In this document: positions 1-7,524 of the stretch, one piece after another
Position numbering within the stretch: the stretch's first letter is position 1
Layout: each line of letters begins with the position of its first letter
Assembly: GCA_002361735.1 (NCBI GenBank)
Contig: DETS01000122.1
Location: 1 to 24,107, forward strand
Direction: 5' to 3'
Origin: Lachnospiraceae bacterium UBA3282
Lineage (GTDB): Bacteria > Bacillota > Clostridia > Lachnospirales > Lachnospiraceae
Length of the DNA: 24,107 nucleotides
Notes under the pieces: generated by a model
The model's database searches: none
What the model was told of the DNA's origin: nothing
What the model saw: only the letters and a program-made list of their open reading frames with translations
Position numbers and translations under genes: made by a program

Positions 1-4
1 TTTC

Positions 5-73
5 TGTGGATATTTTTGTGGAAAGGATCCGGCAGTTTTATGCCCTCCTGAAGACCTGTCCACATTATCCACA
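5..73. promoter_or_regulatory. Cluster of four DnaA-box-like 9-mers
   Basis: A perfect DnaA box, TTATCCACA, lies at 65-73 and directly abuts a 7/9 match (CTGTCCACA) at 56-64. On the opposite strand there is an 8/9 match at 5-13 and a 7/9 match at 17-25. The two pairs face each other across about 30 bp. The cluster ends about 80 bp before the -10 element of the helicase-loader operon. DnaA binding here is an inference. It could regulate the operon or form part of a replication-origin region that continues left of the window. Confidence 0.55.
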
Positions 74-129
74 TTTGTCTGACCGGTCACGGATGAATTT
101 ACGCTTATCCGATTGTTACAGTTTGTACA

Positions 130-158
130 TTCCTTTTTCCCAAAAGAGATGCTATACT
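130..158 (+). promoter_or_regulatory. Extended -10 promoter of the dnaD-like operon
   Basis: An extended -10 element (TGC followed by TATACT) sits at 150-158, with TATACT at 153-158. The -35 region (about 130-135) is a poor match, which is common for extended -10 promoters. Transcription would start near 165, giving a leader of about 30 nt before the ATG at 195. Confidence 0.5.
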
Positions 159-194
159 CCCTATAGTGATTTTTGAAATGAGGGACGCAAAATA

Positions 195-1283
195 ATGGGT
201 TTTCTGACAATCTATCAGGACAACTACACAGATTCCACGGTGATCTCCAACCGTTTCATCGACGAGTATATGCAGGCAGCAAACGACGCACAGTTAAAGA
301 TTTATCTCTATCTGATCCGCATGATGAGCGCCAGGCTCGGCACCAGCATCAGCGATATTGCCGACAAGTTCAACTACACGGAAAAAGATGTTCTGCGCGC
401 CCTGAAATACTGGGAGAAAAATCATCTCCTCACTTTGGATTACGACGGGCATAAAAATATTACAGGCATCCACCTTCTGGACTCAAACGCCGGCGCGGAT
501 ATGCTGTCTATCACAAGGGGCGCCGCAACGGCTTCTCTGGCTACCTATCCTGCTGTGACGTCGCAAAGCTTTCAGCAGACACCGCCTTTCGAAACCGCAG
601 AATCTGTCACCCCTGTAAAACAGCTTTACGACAAGCCCAACTACACCGCTGATGAGCTGCGCGCTTTCAAAACCAACGAAGACTCTGCAAGGCTTTTGTT
701 TGTGGCGGAACAGTATCTGAAAAAACCGCTGAGCGCAGGGGATGTCCGCAGTATCTTCTTTATTATGGACCAGCTCGGTTTTTCGGAAGATTTGACGGAC
801 TATCTGCTCCAATACTGCGTCGACCGGGGAAAGCGGGATTTTCGTTACATAGAAAAAGTCGCCATCAGTTGGGCGCAGCAAGGTATCACGACGCCGAAGC
901 AGGCGGCTTCCCTTGCCGGGAAATACGATAAGTCGGTTTATGAGATTATGCGCGCTCTCGGAAAAAACAACATTCCGACAGAAACGGAAGTGGCGTATAT
1001 TGAACGCTGGCAGAAAATCTACTGCTTTGAACCAGATGTGATCCTCGACGCCTGCGAGCGCACCGTTCTGGCTACGGACAGCCACCGCTTTGAATACGCG
1101 GAGAGCATTTTAAAAAGCTGGTATGAAATCGGCGTGCATCATAAGAGTGATATCAAAGCGCTTGACGCCGATCACCACCGCGCTAAAAGCAGCCGTCGTC
1201 AAACGCCTGCCAATAAATTTAACCAGTTTGCGCAGAACAACTATGATTTCGACGCACTGGAAAAAGAGATCCTCAGCAACTGA
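195..1283 (+). CDS. DnaD-domain replication initiation/primosome protein
   Basis: This 362-residue protein belongs to the DnaD/DnaB primosome family, which in Firmicutes helps recruit the replicative helicase to origins and restart sites. Two consecutive DnaD C-terminal-type domains are visible at about 145-230 and 240-320. Each ends with the family's YxxxI/VxxxW signature (Tyr218-Val222-Trp226 and Tyr301-Ile305-Trp309). The first 90 residues resemble a winged-helix module, with alternating helices and a basic turn. A low-complexity Ala/Thr/Ser linker follows at about 100-140. The ATG at 195 has GAGGG nine bases upstream and lies just after the promoter at 150-158. The next gene, a helicase loader, begins 38 nt downstream, which supports the assignment. 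Whether this is the functional DnaD or DnaB equivalent cannot be decided from the sequence. Confidence 0.85.
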   Translation: MGFLTIYQDNYTDSTVISNRFIDEYMQAANDAQLKIYLYLIRMMSARLGTSISDIADKFNYTEKDVLRALKYWEKNHLLTLDYDGHKNITGIHLLDSNAGADMLSITRGAATASLATYPAVTSQSFQQTPPFETAESVTPVKQLYDKPNYTADELRAFKTNEDSARLLFVAEQYLKKPLSAGDVRSIFFIMDQLGFSEDLTDYLLQYCVDRGKRDFRYIEKVAISWAQQGITTPKQAASLAGKYDKSVYEIMRALGKNNIPTETEVAYIERWQKIYCFEPDVILDACERTVLATDSHRFEYAESILKSWYEIGVHHKSDIKALDADHHRAKSSRRQTPANKFNQFAQNNYDFDALEKEILSN

Positions 1284-1321
1284 AAACCATTTGACTATCA
1301 ACCAAACATAAGGAGACTCCC

Positions 1322-2293
1322 GTGCCTCTGACAAACGCGCAATACGATCAGATCCTTCACCAATATGAAGAAAGACAGCGCAAAAGACGCCGCGAACTGG
1401 AAAGCAGGCGCGAACGCGTTTACGGTAGTATCCCCGGCTATCGCAGTCTGGAAGATGAGACCGCTTCTCTTTCTGTCTCGCAGGGGAAAAAGCTTCTGGC
1501 CGGAGAGGATCATGCCTTGCAGGATCTGCATAACTCTTTAGCGGATCTGCGCGCAAAACGGGAGCGGCTTCTTTTGGAAGCGGGCTTTCCCGCAGACTAT
1601 CTGAATCCCCCTTTTTTGTGTGCCGACTGTCAGGATACCGGCTATCATGACGGCGTAAAATGCCACTGTTTCCGACAGGCGGAGATTTCCCTGCTCTACG
1701 AACAATCCGGTATTGCCGAAATGCTGCAACACAATAACTTTTCTCTCCTTTCTTACGAATATCACACGGGAGAAGACCTCGATCATTTTGAAAAAGCTGT
1801 CGAAACCTGTAAAGATTTCATCAAAAATTTCGATTCTGACTACCACAATCTCTTTTTTTATGGTACAGTGGGTACGGGAAAGTCTTTTCTTTCCGGCTGT
1901 GTTGCCAAAGAGCTGATTGACACGGGTCATGCCGTGATTTATTTCAGCGCCACGGGATTGTTCGATATACTCTCGGCGGCTGCCTTTGACAGCAAAAATC
2001 GGGAAGAACGCAGAAATGCTTACGCCGACCTATATCAATGCGATCTGCTCATTATCGACGATCTGGGCACGGAACTGACGAATCAGTTTACTGCTTCTCA
2101 GCTTTTTTCGCTGTTAAATGAGCGCGCCCTTGGTAAAAAGGCTGTGATCATCTCCACAAACCTTTCCTTACGGGAATTGCAGGACAGATATTCCGACCGC
2201 ATTTTTTCCCGTATTACGAGCAATTTTATGGTCTGCAAACTCACAGGCCCCGACATCCGTATGTATCAAAAGAGACAACAGAGCAGAAAGTGA
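1322..2293 (+). CDS. DnaI/DnaC-like AAA+ helicase loader with N-terminal zinc cluster
   Basis: This 323-residue AAA+ ATPase of the DnaC/DnaI type should load the replicative helicase onto DNA. The Walker A motif GTVGTGKS is at 181-188 and Walker B LLIIDDLG at 242-249. A sensor-1 Asn lies in VIISTN at about 280, and a basic SRIT motif near 296-299 fits the arginine-finger region. The N-terminal third is a charged helix rich in Arg/Glu. It is followed by four cysteines (C100, C103, C114, C116) spaced like the zinc site that DnaI uses to contact the helicase. The start codon is GTG, supported by AAGGAG at 1310-1315, six bases before it. The gene lies between the DnaD-like gene and prs in the same operon. 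Confidence 0.88.
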   Translation: MPLTNAQYDQILHQYEERQRKRRRELESRRERVYGSIPGYRSLEDETASLSVSQGKKLLAGEDHALQDLHNSLADLRAKRERLLLEAGFPADYLNPPFLCADCQDTGYHDGVKCHCFRQAEISLLYEQSGIAEMLQHNNFSLLSYEYHTGEDLDHFEKAVETCKDFIKNFDSDYHNLFFYGTVGTGKSFLSGCVAKELIDTGHAVIYFSATGLFDILSAAAFDSKNREERRNAYADLYQCDLLIIDDLGTELTNQFTASQLFSLLNERALGKKAVIISTNLSLRELQDRYSDRIFSRITSNFMVCKLTGPDIRMYQKRQQSRK

Positions 2294-2300
2294 GGTTTCC

Positions 2301-3500
2301 ATGAACAGACGCGAAGAAAAAAGGAATCTCGAGACCATACCCGTCGGCTCTCTGGGGATGATTCCCTTAAGGGGATGCAAAACGCTCGGCGAAAAAGTGG
2401 ACTACTATCTGGTAAAATGGCGTACCGAACGCGAGAGTGAACATAAAGACTCCCTCGCTTTTTCGGGTTATCAGCGCGATACTTATATTCTGGAAGCCGC
2501 CGTTCCGCGGTTCGGCTCCGGTGAGGGAAAAGGCGTGATCAAAGAATCTGTCCGCGGCTCCGACCTCTATCTTTTGGTGGATGTCGCCAACTACAGCCTC
2601 ACCTACTCCCTCTGCGGTCATGAAAATCATATGTCTCCCGACGACCACTATCAGGACTTAAAGCGCATTATTGCTGCAGTCGGCGGAAAGGCGAGACGCA
2701 TCACGGTAATCATGCCCTTCCTTTATGAAAGCAGGCAGCACAAACGCTCCGCCAGAGAATCTTTGGACTGCGCATTGGCTCTGCAGGAAATGGTAAATAT
2801 GGGCGTGGACAATATCATTACCTTTGATGCGCACGACCCCCGTGTGCAGAATGCGATCCCTTTGCACGGCTTTGAAACCGTACAGCCTGCTTATCAGTTT
2901 ATCAAGGGACTGTTAAACCATGTGGACGGTCTGCGCATCGACAACGATCATATGATGGTCATCAGCCCCGACGAGGGCGGCATGAGCCGGGCGATTTATA
3001 TCGCGAACGTATTGGGCCTCGATATGGGCATGTTCTACAAACGGCGCGACTATACGCAGATCGTAAACGGCAGAAATCCCATTATTGCGCATGAATTTTT
3101 GGGAAGTAATGTAGAAGGCAAAGACATGATCGTGATTGACGATATGATTTCTTCGGGCGAAAGTGTCCTGGAAGTAGCTGCCGCTCTGAAGGAGCGTAAG
3201 GCAGGCAGGATTTTTGTCTTCTCCACCTTTGGGCTTTTCACGGCAGGTCTGGAACGCTTTGACAAAGCATATGAAGAAGGCACGATCTGCAGGGTGCTGA
3301 CCACGAACCTGATCTATCAGACACCGGAACTGCTTTCCAGAGAATGGTATATTGACTGCGATATGAGCAAATACATCGCCTACATCATTGACACCTTAAA
3401 CCACGACGCCTCCATCAGCGATCTCTTGAATCCTGTGGAACGTATCCAGTCGATCGTGACAAGGTATCACGCGGGCGAGTTGGACGCTTCCAACTCCTGA
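2301..3500 (+). CDS. prs: Ribose-phosphate pyrophosphokinase (PRPP synthetase), long form
   Basis: The product makes PRPP from ribose-5-phosphate and ATP for nucleotide, His, Trp and NAD synthesis. Family marks are the flexible-loop sequence YESRQHKR (142-149), the metal/ribose site TFDAHDP (174-180), SPDEGG (222-227) and the PRPP-binding loop VIDDMISSGES (278-288). At 399 residues it is much longer than the usual 310-320, with about 60 extra N-terminal residues and extra C-terminal sequence. The PRPP loop ends SSGES instead of the usual D-T-A/G-G-T, and the flexible loop has His where Asp is common. This fits a divergent clostridial form; I infer that it is active. The ATG lies 7 nt after the helicase-loader stop with GAGG upstream, so the two are probably co-transcribed. 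Confidence 0.88.
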   Translation: MNRREEKRNLETIPVGSLGMIPLRGCKTLGEKVDYYLVKWRTERESEHKDSLAFSGYQRDTYILEAAVPRFGSGEGKGVIKESVRGSDLYLLVDVANYSLTYSLCGHENHMSPDDHYQDLKRIIAAVGGKARRITVIMPFLYESRQHKRSARESLDCALALQEMVNMGVDNIITFDAHDPRVQNAIPLHGFETVQPAYQFIKGLLNHVDGLRIDNDHMMVISPDEGGMSRAIYIANVLGLDMGMFYKRRDYTQIVNGRNPIIAHEFLGSNVEGKDMIVIDDMISSGESVLEVAAALKERKAGRIFVFSTFGLFTAGLERFDKAYEEGTICRVLTTNLIYQTPELLSREWYIDCDMSKYIAYIIDTLNHDASISDLLNPVERIQSIVTRYHAGELDASNS

Positions 3501-3534
3501 CCAAAATTTTCTGATTGAAAGCTCATCAACAGGC

Positions 3535-3562
3535 TTGACTTTTATAAAATTCATTGTATAAT
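3535..3562 (+). promoter_or_regulatory. Strong sigma-A-type promoter of queT
   Basis: TTGACT at 3535-3540 and a perfect TATAAT at 3557-3562 are separated by 16 bp. Transcription should start near 3569-3571, exactly where the first leader hairpin begins. Confidence 0.8.
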
Positions 3563-3570
3563 AGGTTTTT

Positions 3571-3693
3571 GGAAATTCGTCATATCGGATTTCCTGTTAC
3601 CTACGTCAGTTCGAGACCCTCCTGACGCTAAACAAATACTACGGCAGCATATTCCGATCGGAATTAACTGCGCGAGTTTGCAAAACAAACTCG
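3571..3693 (+). promoter_or_regulatory. Structured 5' leader of queT, candidate preQ1-responsive element
   Basis: Four hairpins can be read in the leader. A: GGAAAT/ATTTCC (3571-3594). B: CGTCAG/CTGACG with an inner GAG/CTC (3604-3627). C: GCAG/CTGC enclosing ATTCC-GATC-GGAAT (3644-3671). D: CGAGTTTG/CAAACTCG with loop CAAAA (3673-3693). D ends at the base where the G-rich SD (3694-3701) begins. QueT genes are known to be controlled by preQ1 riboswitches, including class III in related gut Clostridia. I could not match this leader to the class I consensus and do not know the class III consensus well enough to assign it. The structure is seen; the ligand is inference. Confidence 0.5.
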
Positions 3694-3709
3694 GGGGAGA
3701 GAATGAATC

Positions 3710-4249
3710 ATGAACACACATCAAACACAAACGGTTTCTTTGAAACCCGCGTATTCACGTACGCTCTATCTAGCTCAGGCGGCTATGATTGCCGCACTCT
3801 ACATCGTATTGACCTACCTCGCTAATGTTTTTGGGCTGGCCAATCATGCGATTCAGGTCCGCTTCTCAGAAGCGCTCACAGTCTTACCTTACTTTACACC
3901 CGCCGCCATACCGGGACTTACCATCGGCTGCCTTTTAAGCAATATCCTCACAGGCTGTGCTCTGCCCGATATTGTTTTCGGTTCACTGGCGACACTGCTT
4001 GGCGCGCTGGGCACCTACGCTCTGCGGAAATGGAAATGGTGTGCACCCGTCTGCCCGATCATCGCCAATACGATCATCGTACCGCTGATTCTGATTTACG
4101 GTTACGGTCTGCTGATCGAGGGTATGACTCTGCTGCAGTGCTTTGGTTTCTATTGCCTGACCGTGGGGGCCGGGGAAGTGATTTCCTGCGGTATCTTGGG
4201 AATGATACTATTACACATTCTGGAAAAATATAAAGGGCGGCTTTTTTAG
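3710..4249 (+). CDS. queT: QueT-family queuosine-precursor transporter (S component)
   Basis: This 179-residue integral membrane protein has five to six hydrophobic segments and matches the QueT family (COG4708). QueT proteins are predicted substrate-binding components of energy-coupling-factor transporters for a queuosine precursor such as preQ1. The recognisable core is the stretch QVRFSEALTVLPYF (about 49-62), followed by TPAAIPGLTIGCLLSNI. No energising ATPase or T component is nearby, so it would use a shared ECF module encoded elsewhere. The ATG at 3710 is preceded by a purine-rich SD (GGGGGAGAG, 3693-3701) at 8 nt. An upstream ATG at 3703 is out of frame. Transcription probably starts at the promoter at 3535-3562 and passes through a folded leader. 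Confidence 0.88.
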   Translation: MNTHQTQTVSLKPAYSRTLYLAQAAMIAALYIVLTYLANVFGLANHAIQVRFSEALTVLPYFTPAAIPGLTIGCLLSNILTGCALPDIVFGSLATLLGALGTYALRKWKWCAPVCPIIANTIIVPLILIYGYGLLIEGMTLLQCFGFYCLTVGAGEVISCGILGMILLHILEKYKGRLF

Positions 4250-4258
4250 CCGCCCTTT
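4232..4258. terminator. Bidirectional terminator between queT and the YczE-type gene
   Basis: An AAAGGGCGGC / GCCGCCCTTT stem of 10 bp with a 7-nt loop spans 4232-4258 and is followed by T residues on the plus strand. Its A-rich left flank gives U residues on the minus strand. The queT stop codon (4247-4249) lies in the loop and stem, and the convergent gene stops at 4259-4261, so one hairpin serves both genes. Confidence 0.85.
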
Positions 4259-4936
4259 TCATGATGCGCCATTCGCTTTATGTAGTATGCTTTCCACGAT
4301 CCTTTCACTCCGCGGCAGGAAAAAACCGGCTACCGGTCCGACCAGACAGGCACAGACGATCGTGCCGATGCCGAAAACGCCTCCCAATAAAAAGCCGACT
4401 CCCACAAAGGATACGTCCACGATGATCCGCACAATACTGAATTTTTTATGGGACTTTTCACTGATCACCAGCGCCACCAGATCGTTGGGGCCGGTTCCGG
4501 CGTCCGACTTGATCACGATCGTCATGCCAAATGCCAGGATCACACATCCCAGAGCAAGCACCGGCAGCTTAAACCACAACGTCCTCTCCGGTGAAAACAG
4601 AAACTGCAGTATCACAGTAAAAAAATCTATAATCGGTCCGCCGCACACCATGCAAAGGATCGTGCCGATTTTGATGTAGCTTTTGTCCACGATCAAAAGG
4701 ATCAGAATAATCAAAAAGCAGATCGCAATATGGGTATATCCATGTGTCAGGGTTTCCCATCCTGTCATGTCCGCAGCGGTACGGAAAATTCCCTGTACCA
4801 AAACATTAAAGGGATCAGCCCCCAGATCGGCAAGCAGAAATAAGGTCACGCCCAGATGCGCTATCGTCAGGCCGACCAACAGGATTGCCACCCGCAGGAT
4901 GATTTCTTTTGCGCTTCTCTTCTCTGTTTGTTTCAT
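4259..4936 (-). CDS. YczE/YyaS/YitT-family integral membrane protein
   Basis: This 225-residue membrane protein has about five or six transmembrane helices and a basic N-terminus. It carries the two half-site motifs typical of the YczE/YyaS group: LADLGADPFNVL near residues 31-42 and SDAGTGPNDLV near 144-154. The repeated G-x-x-P-N/F-x-L pattern suggests an internal duplication. Function in this family is unknown; transport or a membrane accessory role has been suggested. The start ATG has AAAGGAAA upstream. The gene begins 12 nt after the stop of the 846-residue protein, so it is probably translated from the same message. It ends at the shared terminator at 4232-4258. Confidence 0.8.
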   Translation of the reverse strand: MKQTEKRSAKEIILRVAILLVGLTIAHLGVTLFLLADLGADPFNVLVQGIFRTAADMTGWETLTHGYTHIAICFLIILILLIVDKSYIKIGTILCMVCGGPIIDFFTVILQFLFSPERTLWFKLPVLALGCVILAFGMTIVIKSDAGTGPNDLVALVISEKSHKKFSIVRIIVDVSFVGVGFLLGGVFGIGTIVCACLVGPVAGFFLPRSERIVESILHKANGAS

Positions 4937-4948
4937 TTCCGTTTCCTT

Positions 4949-7489
4949 TTATTCTTTCCTGATATAGGCGATAAACTGGTTGCCGTTTTCTAAAAGCCAC
5001 TCTGTGGAATCATTCATACCATGCTTTTCCAATGTTCCCGCCACGGGATCCATGATCACGACATTCAGCTCGTTAAATCCCGTGATCAGCACTGCATTAC
5101 CGTCCTCCAGCATGGCAAGCACCGGAATATCCTTGTTCACATAGTAAAGGACAGCATCCAGACTGCACCCCGACAGGTCTAGGATGGTACAATTTTGCAG
5201 ATTGCTCTCCAAAATTCCAAATACCGTATCTCCCTGATTCAGACGCCCCTGCGTATTGCGGGAAATGCCTTCAAATTTGAGGATCGTATCCAGACAGACG
5301 GCAAGTGAGCTTTTCGACTCAGTCACCTCATTCTCCGTAATCGCCATGATCTGGTTTCTGTTGCTTCTGGTCTCACGTTTCCACACATAGTCTCCATCGT
5401 CGTCCACCACTACGCCTGCTTCGCGGTACGCCAAATCCACTGCCTTCCCCGGATTGACATAGATATTTTCAATGCCGTCCTTGCCATACACATAGAAGCG
5501 ATCTTCCGCAGTGCCTCTCTCCAGTTTTCCCACTGTGCGGCTTCCCTCAAACAGAATTTCTTTAGGTGTCAGATGTACCAGCGACTTTTTATCGATTTCC
5601 TCTTTCACCGCGATCTCACTGATCGTCTCATAATTTTCCGTAACCACAAATTCCAAAGTATTGCTGCCCGTTTTCACTTCCTGCGTATTCATGATCTGAT
5701 CTTCCGGTGCCGGGATATAGCTCTCGCTCTCCTCATCGAATGTCACTCTGGAAAGGGTGAGTTGATTCTCCGCAATCTCGGTATCCACCACATAGACACC
5801 CGGCTTCTGATAGGTTTTTAAAACGTTTCCGTTATCACTCTGAATTTTCAGGCAGTGCATGGGAAAAGTGGTAATGCCCGTCCTGCTTTCCCTGACATCC
5901 CGCTTTCTGGCAAGACCATAAATCAAATCCTCCTCCATAAAGCCCACCACTGAAATATATTCGCCTGCCCCTGCGGATATCCTCGTCTGGTTCTGGGCAT
6001 TCAAATTCATCAAAATCAGATCCTCTGCCGCATAGAGATCGTTACCCTCCTGCCAAACCAACATTTTATTGGATTCTGACACGTGATAGCTGCCTTCTTT
6101 CAGTCCTGTGACAAGGGTCTGTACCGAAACAGACTTTACATCCACTGCATAAACACTGCCATCCAGCATAAAATAATAAATACCTGTCCTGCTCAGATAA
6201 GAGAGCTTATCAATGTCCGTCTTCAACAGCTCATAAGACCTGTCGTACGGAATATAGATCATCTCCTCCACTGTATTCGTCATACTGTTAAAGGCATAAA
6301 GCGCCACGCCCACACAACCTTCATGCCGCCCTCTGTTCATATAGCCGCAGACCAAAAACAGGATATTGCCCGCCTCATCCACCGACAGCACACGGATATC
6401 GTGTCTGTTATAGGCACTTCTGGCATCGGTAAGTTCCTCTGTATTCCCATAGAAGCTAAAGAGTCGTGCCAGCCTGTTATCGATTGCATTATAACTGTAG
6501 AGCTTATCCGCCACCGTAAATGCTAAAATGTTACCGCCATCGCTTTCCGCGATCGCCACCTGATCCCCGGTGATGCCCAGCACGATTTTATCATTGATAT
6601 ATACATCCGCTTCCTCGTCAAAAACCTGCTCCATTGTTCTCTCAAAATCCAAAAGATACATGCGGTCAGGCGTATAACGCACTCTGTAGTATTCATTGAT
6701 GCGATAATATTCCGTTTCTTTACCGTCTCTTATCATTGCCGGATATTCCAGCGTAAAAGAACCTGTCTGCTCAGCCAGTTCCTTTACGGTCACGATCGGT
6801 TCCGCAACCTCCACCACATCCAAATCTCCCCATGTCACCTGATGAAAGCTGGAGTGAATCGTAACTTTGTGAAAGGTCGTATTGTCACCCTCCGCGTTGG
6901 ATTCCAGATATTTCGTCAAATCCGCTGCCGCTTCCTTATCAAAAGTGCGCCGATGGAAATCCGTCACATAATCCAATTTTTCAAGAATATGCAGGGAATC
7001 ACTCAAAATGATCCGCGAATAATAGCGAATAGGTGTGCTCTCCTTGGGTGTGACCAAAAAAACCAGCATATACTCGATATCATTCTCGATCAGATCTTTT
7101 AAGACAATCTCGAACGTAATCTCATCATTCGTTTGCCGATAATCTGTTACCGGGGTACTCTCGACCAGCCGCTCACCGTCCAGGCTCCTCACCTCAAAAG
7201 CAATCTCACCAATCTCCCGTCCATAAGTATCTATCTGCACGTCTATCCTGCGGTTTCCTCCCACCGGCTGCAGATTATCCCGCAAATAGGCGCAGTCCAT
7301 CGCCTGGGCATAACCATGCAGGCTCCCTACCCTGTGTGTCCCGACTGACATGGACAGTACTGGGTAGGTTGCCTCACCCATCTCGGTCGTCATATCTGTA
7401 TTTCCCTGATTCATCACAGTGCTCAGAATCATCAGCGCGGTCGCAAAGACCATGCCTAGCATAAGCCCTTTTATGATTGCTCTTTTCAT
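4949..7489 (-). CDS. Large membrane-anchored extracellular protein with propeller-like middle and degenerate C39-like C-terminus
   Basis: I do not recognise a named family for this 846-residue protein. An uncleaved signal anchor (KR, then hydrophobic residues 5-27) predicts an extracellular body. Residues about 70-165 read as an Ig-like beta domain. Residues 300-560 contain repeated beta-strand blocks with Gly-Asp-Leu/Val-Tyr turns, like propeller blades. Residues about 719-846 follow the layout of the C39-like (PF13529-type) cysteine peptidase fold: a helix LAVCLDTILKFEG, then DIPVLAML, then GNAVLITGFN and VVIMDPVAG. The catalytic Cys is replaced (ESKSS, 724-728) and the usual His of G-H-A-V is Asn798, so enzyme activity is unlikely. 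The ATG at 7489 has an in-frame stop two codons upstream, no SD, and a TATAAT only 9 nt away. Fold calls are from reading alone. Confidence 0.65.
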   Translation of the reverse strand: MKRAIIKGLMLGMVFATALMILSTVMNQGNTDMTTEMGEATYPVLSMSVGTHRVGSLHGYAQAMDCAYLRDNLQPVGGNRRIDVQIDTYGREIGEIAFEVRSLDGERLVESTPVTDYRQTNDEITFEIVLKDLIENDIEYMLVFLVTPKESTPIRYYSRIILSDSLHILEKLDYVTDFHRRTFDKEAAADLTKYLESNAEGDNTTFHKVTIHSSFHQVTWGDLDVVEVAEPIVTVKELAEQTGSFTLEYPAMIRDGKETEYYRINEYYRVRYTPDRMYLLDFERTMEQVFDEEADVYINDKIVLGITGDQVAIAESDGGNILAFTVADKLYSYNAIDNRLARLFSFYGNTEELTDARSAYNRHDIRVLSVDEAGNILFLVCGYMNRGRHEGCVGVALYAFNSMTNTVEEMIYIPYDRSYELLKTDIDKLSYLSRTGIYYFMLDGSVYAVDVKSVSVQTLVTGLKEGSYHVSESNKMLVWQEGNDLYAAEDLILMNLNAQNQTRISAGAGEYISVVGFMEEDLIYGLARKRDVRESRTGITTFPMHCLKIQSDNGNVLKTYQKPGVYVVDTEIAENQLTLSRVTFDEESESYIPAPEDQIMNTQEVKTGSNTLEFVVTENYETISEIAVKEEIDKKSLVHLTPKEILFEGSRTVGKLERGTAEDRFYVYGKDGIENIYVNPGKAVDLAYREAGVVVDDDGDYVWKRETRSNRNQIMAITENEVTESKSSLAVCLDTILKFEGISRNTQGRLNQGDTVFGILESNLQNCTILDLSGCSLDAVLYYVNKDIPVLAMLEDGNAVLITGFNELNVVIMDPVAGTLEKHGMNDSTEWLLENGNQFIAYIRKE

Positions 7490-7497
7490 AGTTTATA

Positions 7498-7524
7498 ATT
7501 ATATCATAATCCTTAGAATTTCAA
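7498..7524 (-). promoter_or_regulatory. Possible internal promoter directly before the 846-residue gene
   Basis: On the minus strand TTGAAA (7519-7524) and a perfect TATAAT (7498-7503) are separated by 15 bp, which is shorter than ideal. Transcription would begin at or just before the ATG at 7489, giving an almost leaderless mRNA. This fits the absence of an SD, but the match could be chance in AT-rich DNA. Confidence 0.3.

Noticed and set aside
105..113. A further DnaA box (TTATCCGAT)
   Set aside because: Three mismatches in the last positions make it no better than chance.
3601..3645. preQ1 class I riboswitch in the queT leader
   Set aside because: Hairpin B is followed by an A-rich tail, but the loop lacks the UAG-type segment and the spacing needed for the class I pseudoknot.
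3703..3712. Alternative queT start at the ATG at 3703
   Set aside because: It is out of frame with the QueT sequence and sits too close to the SD.
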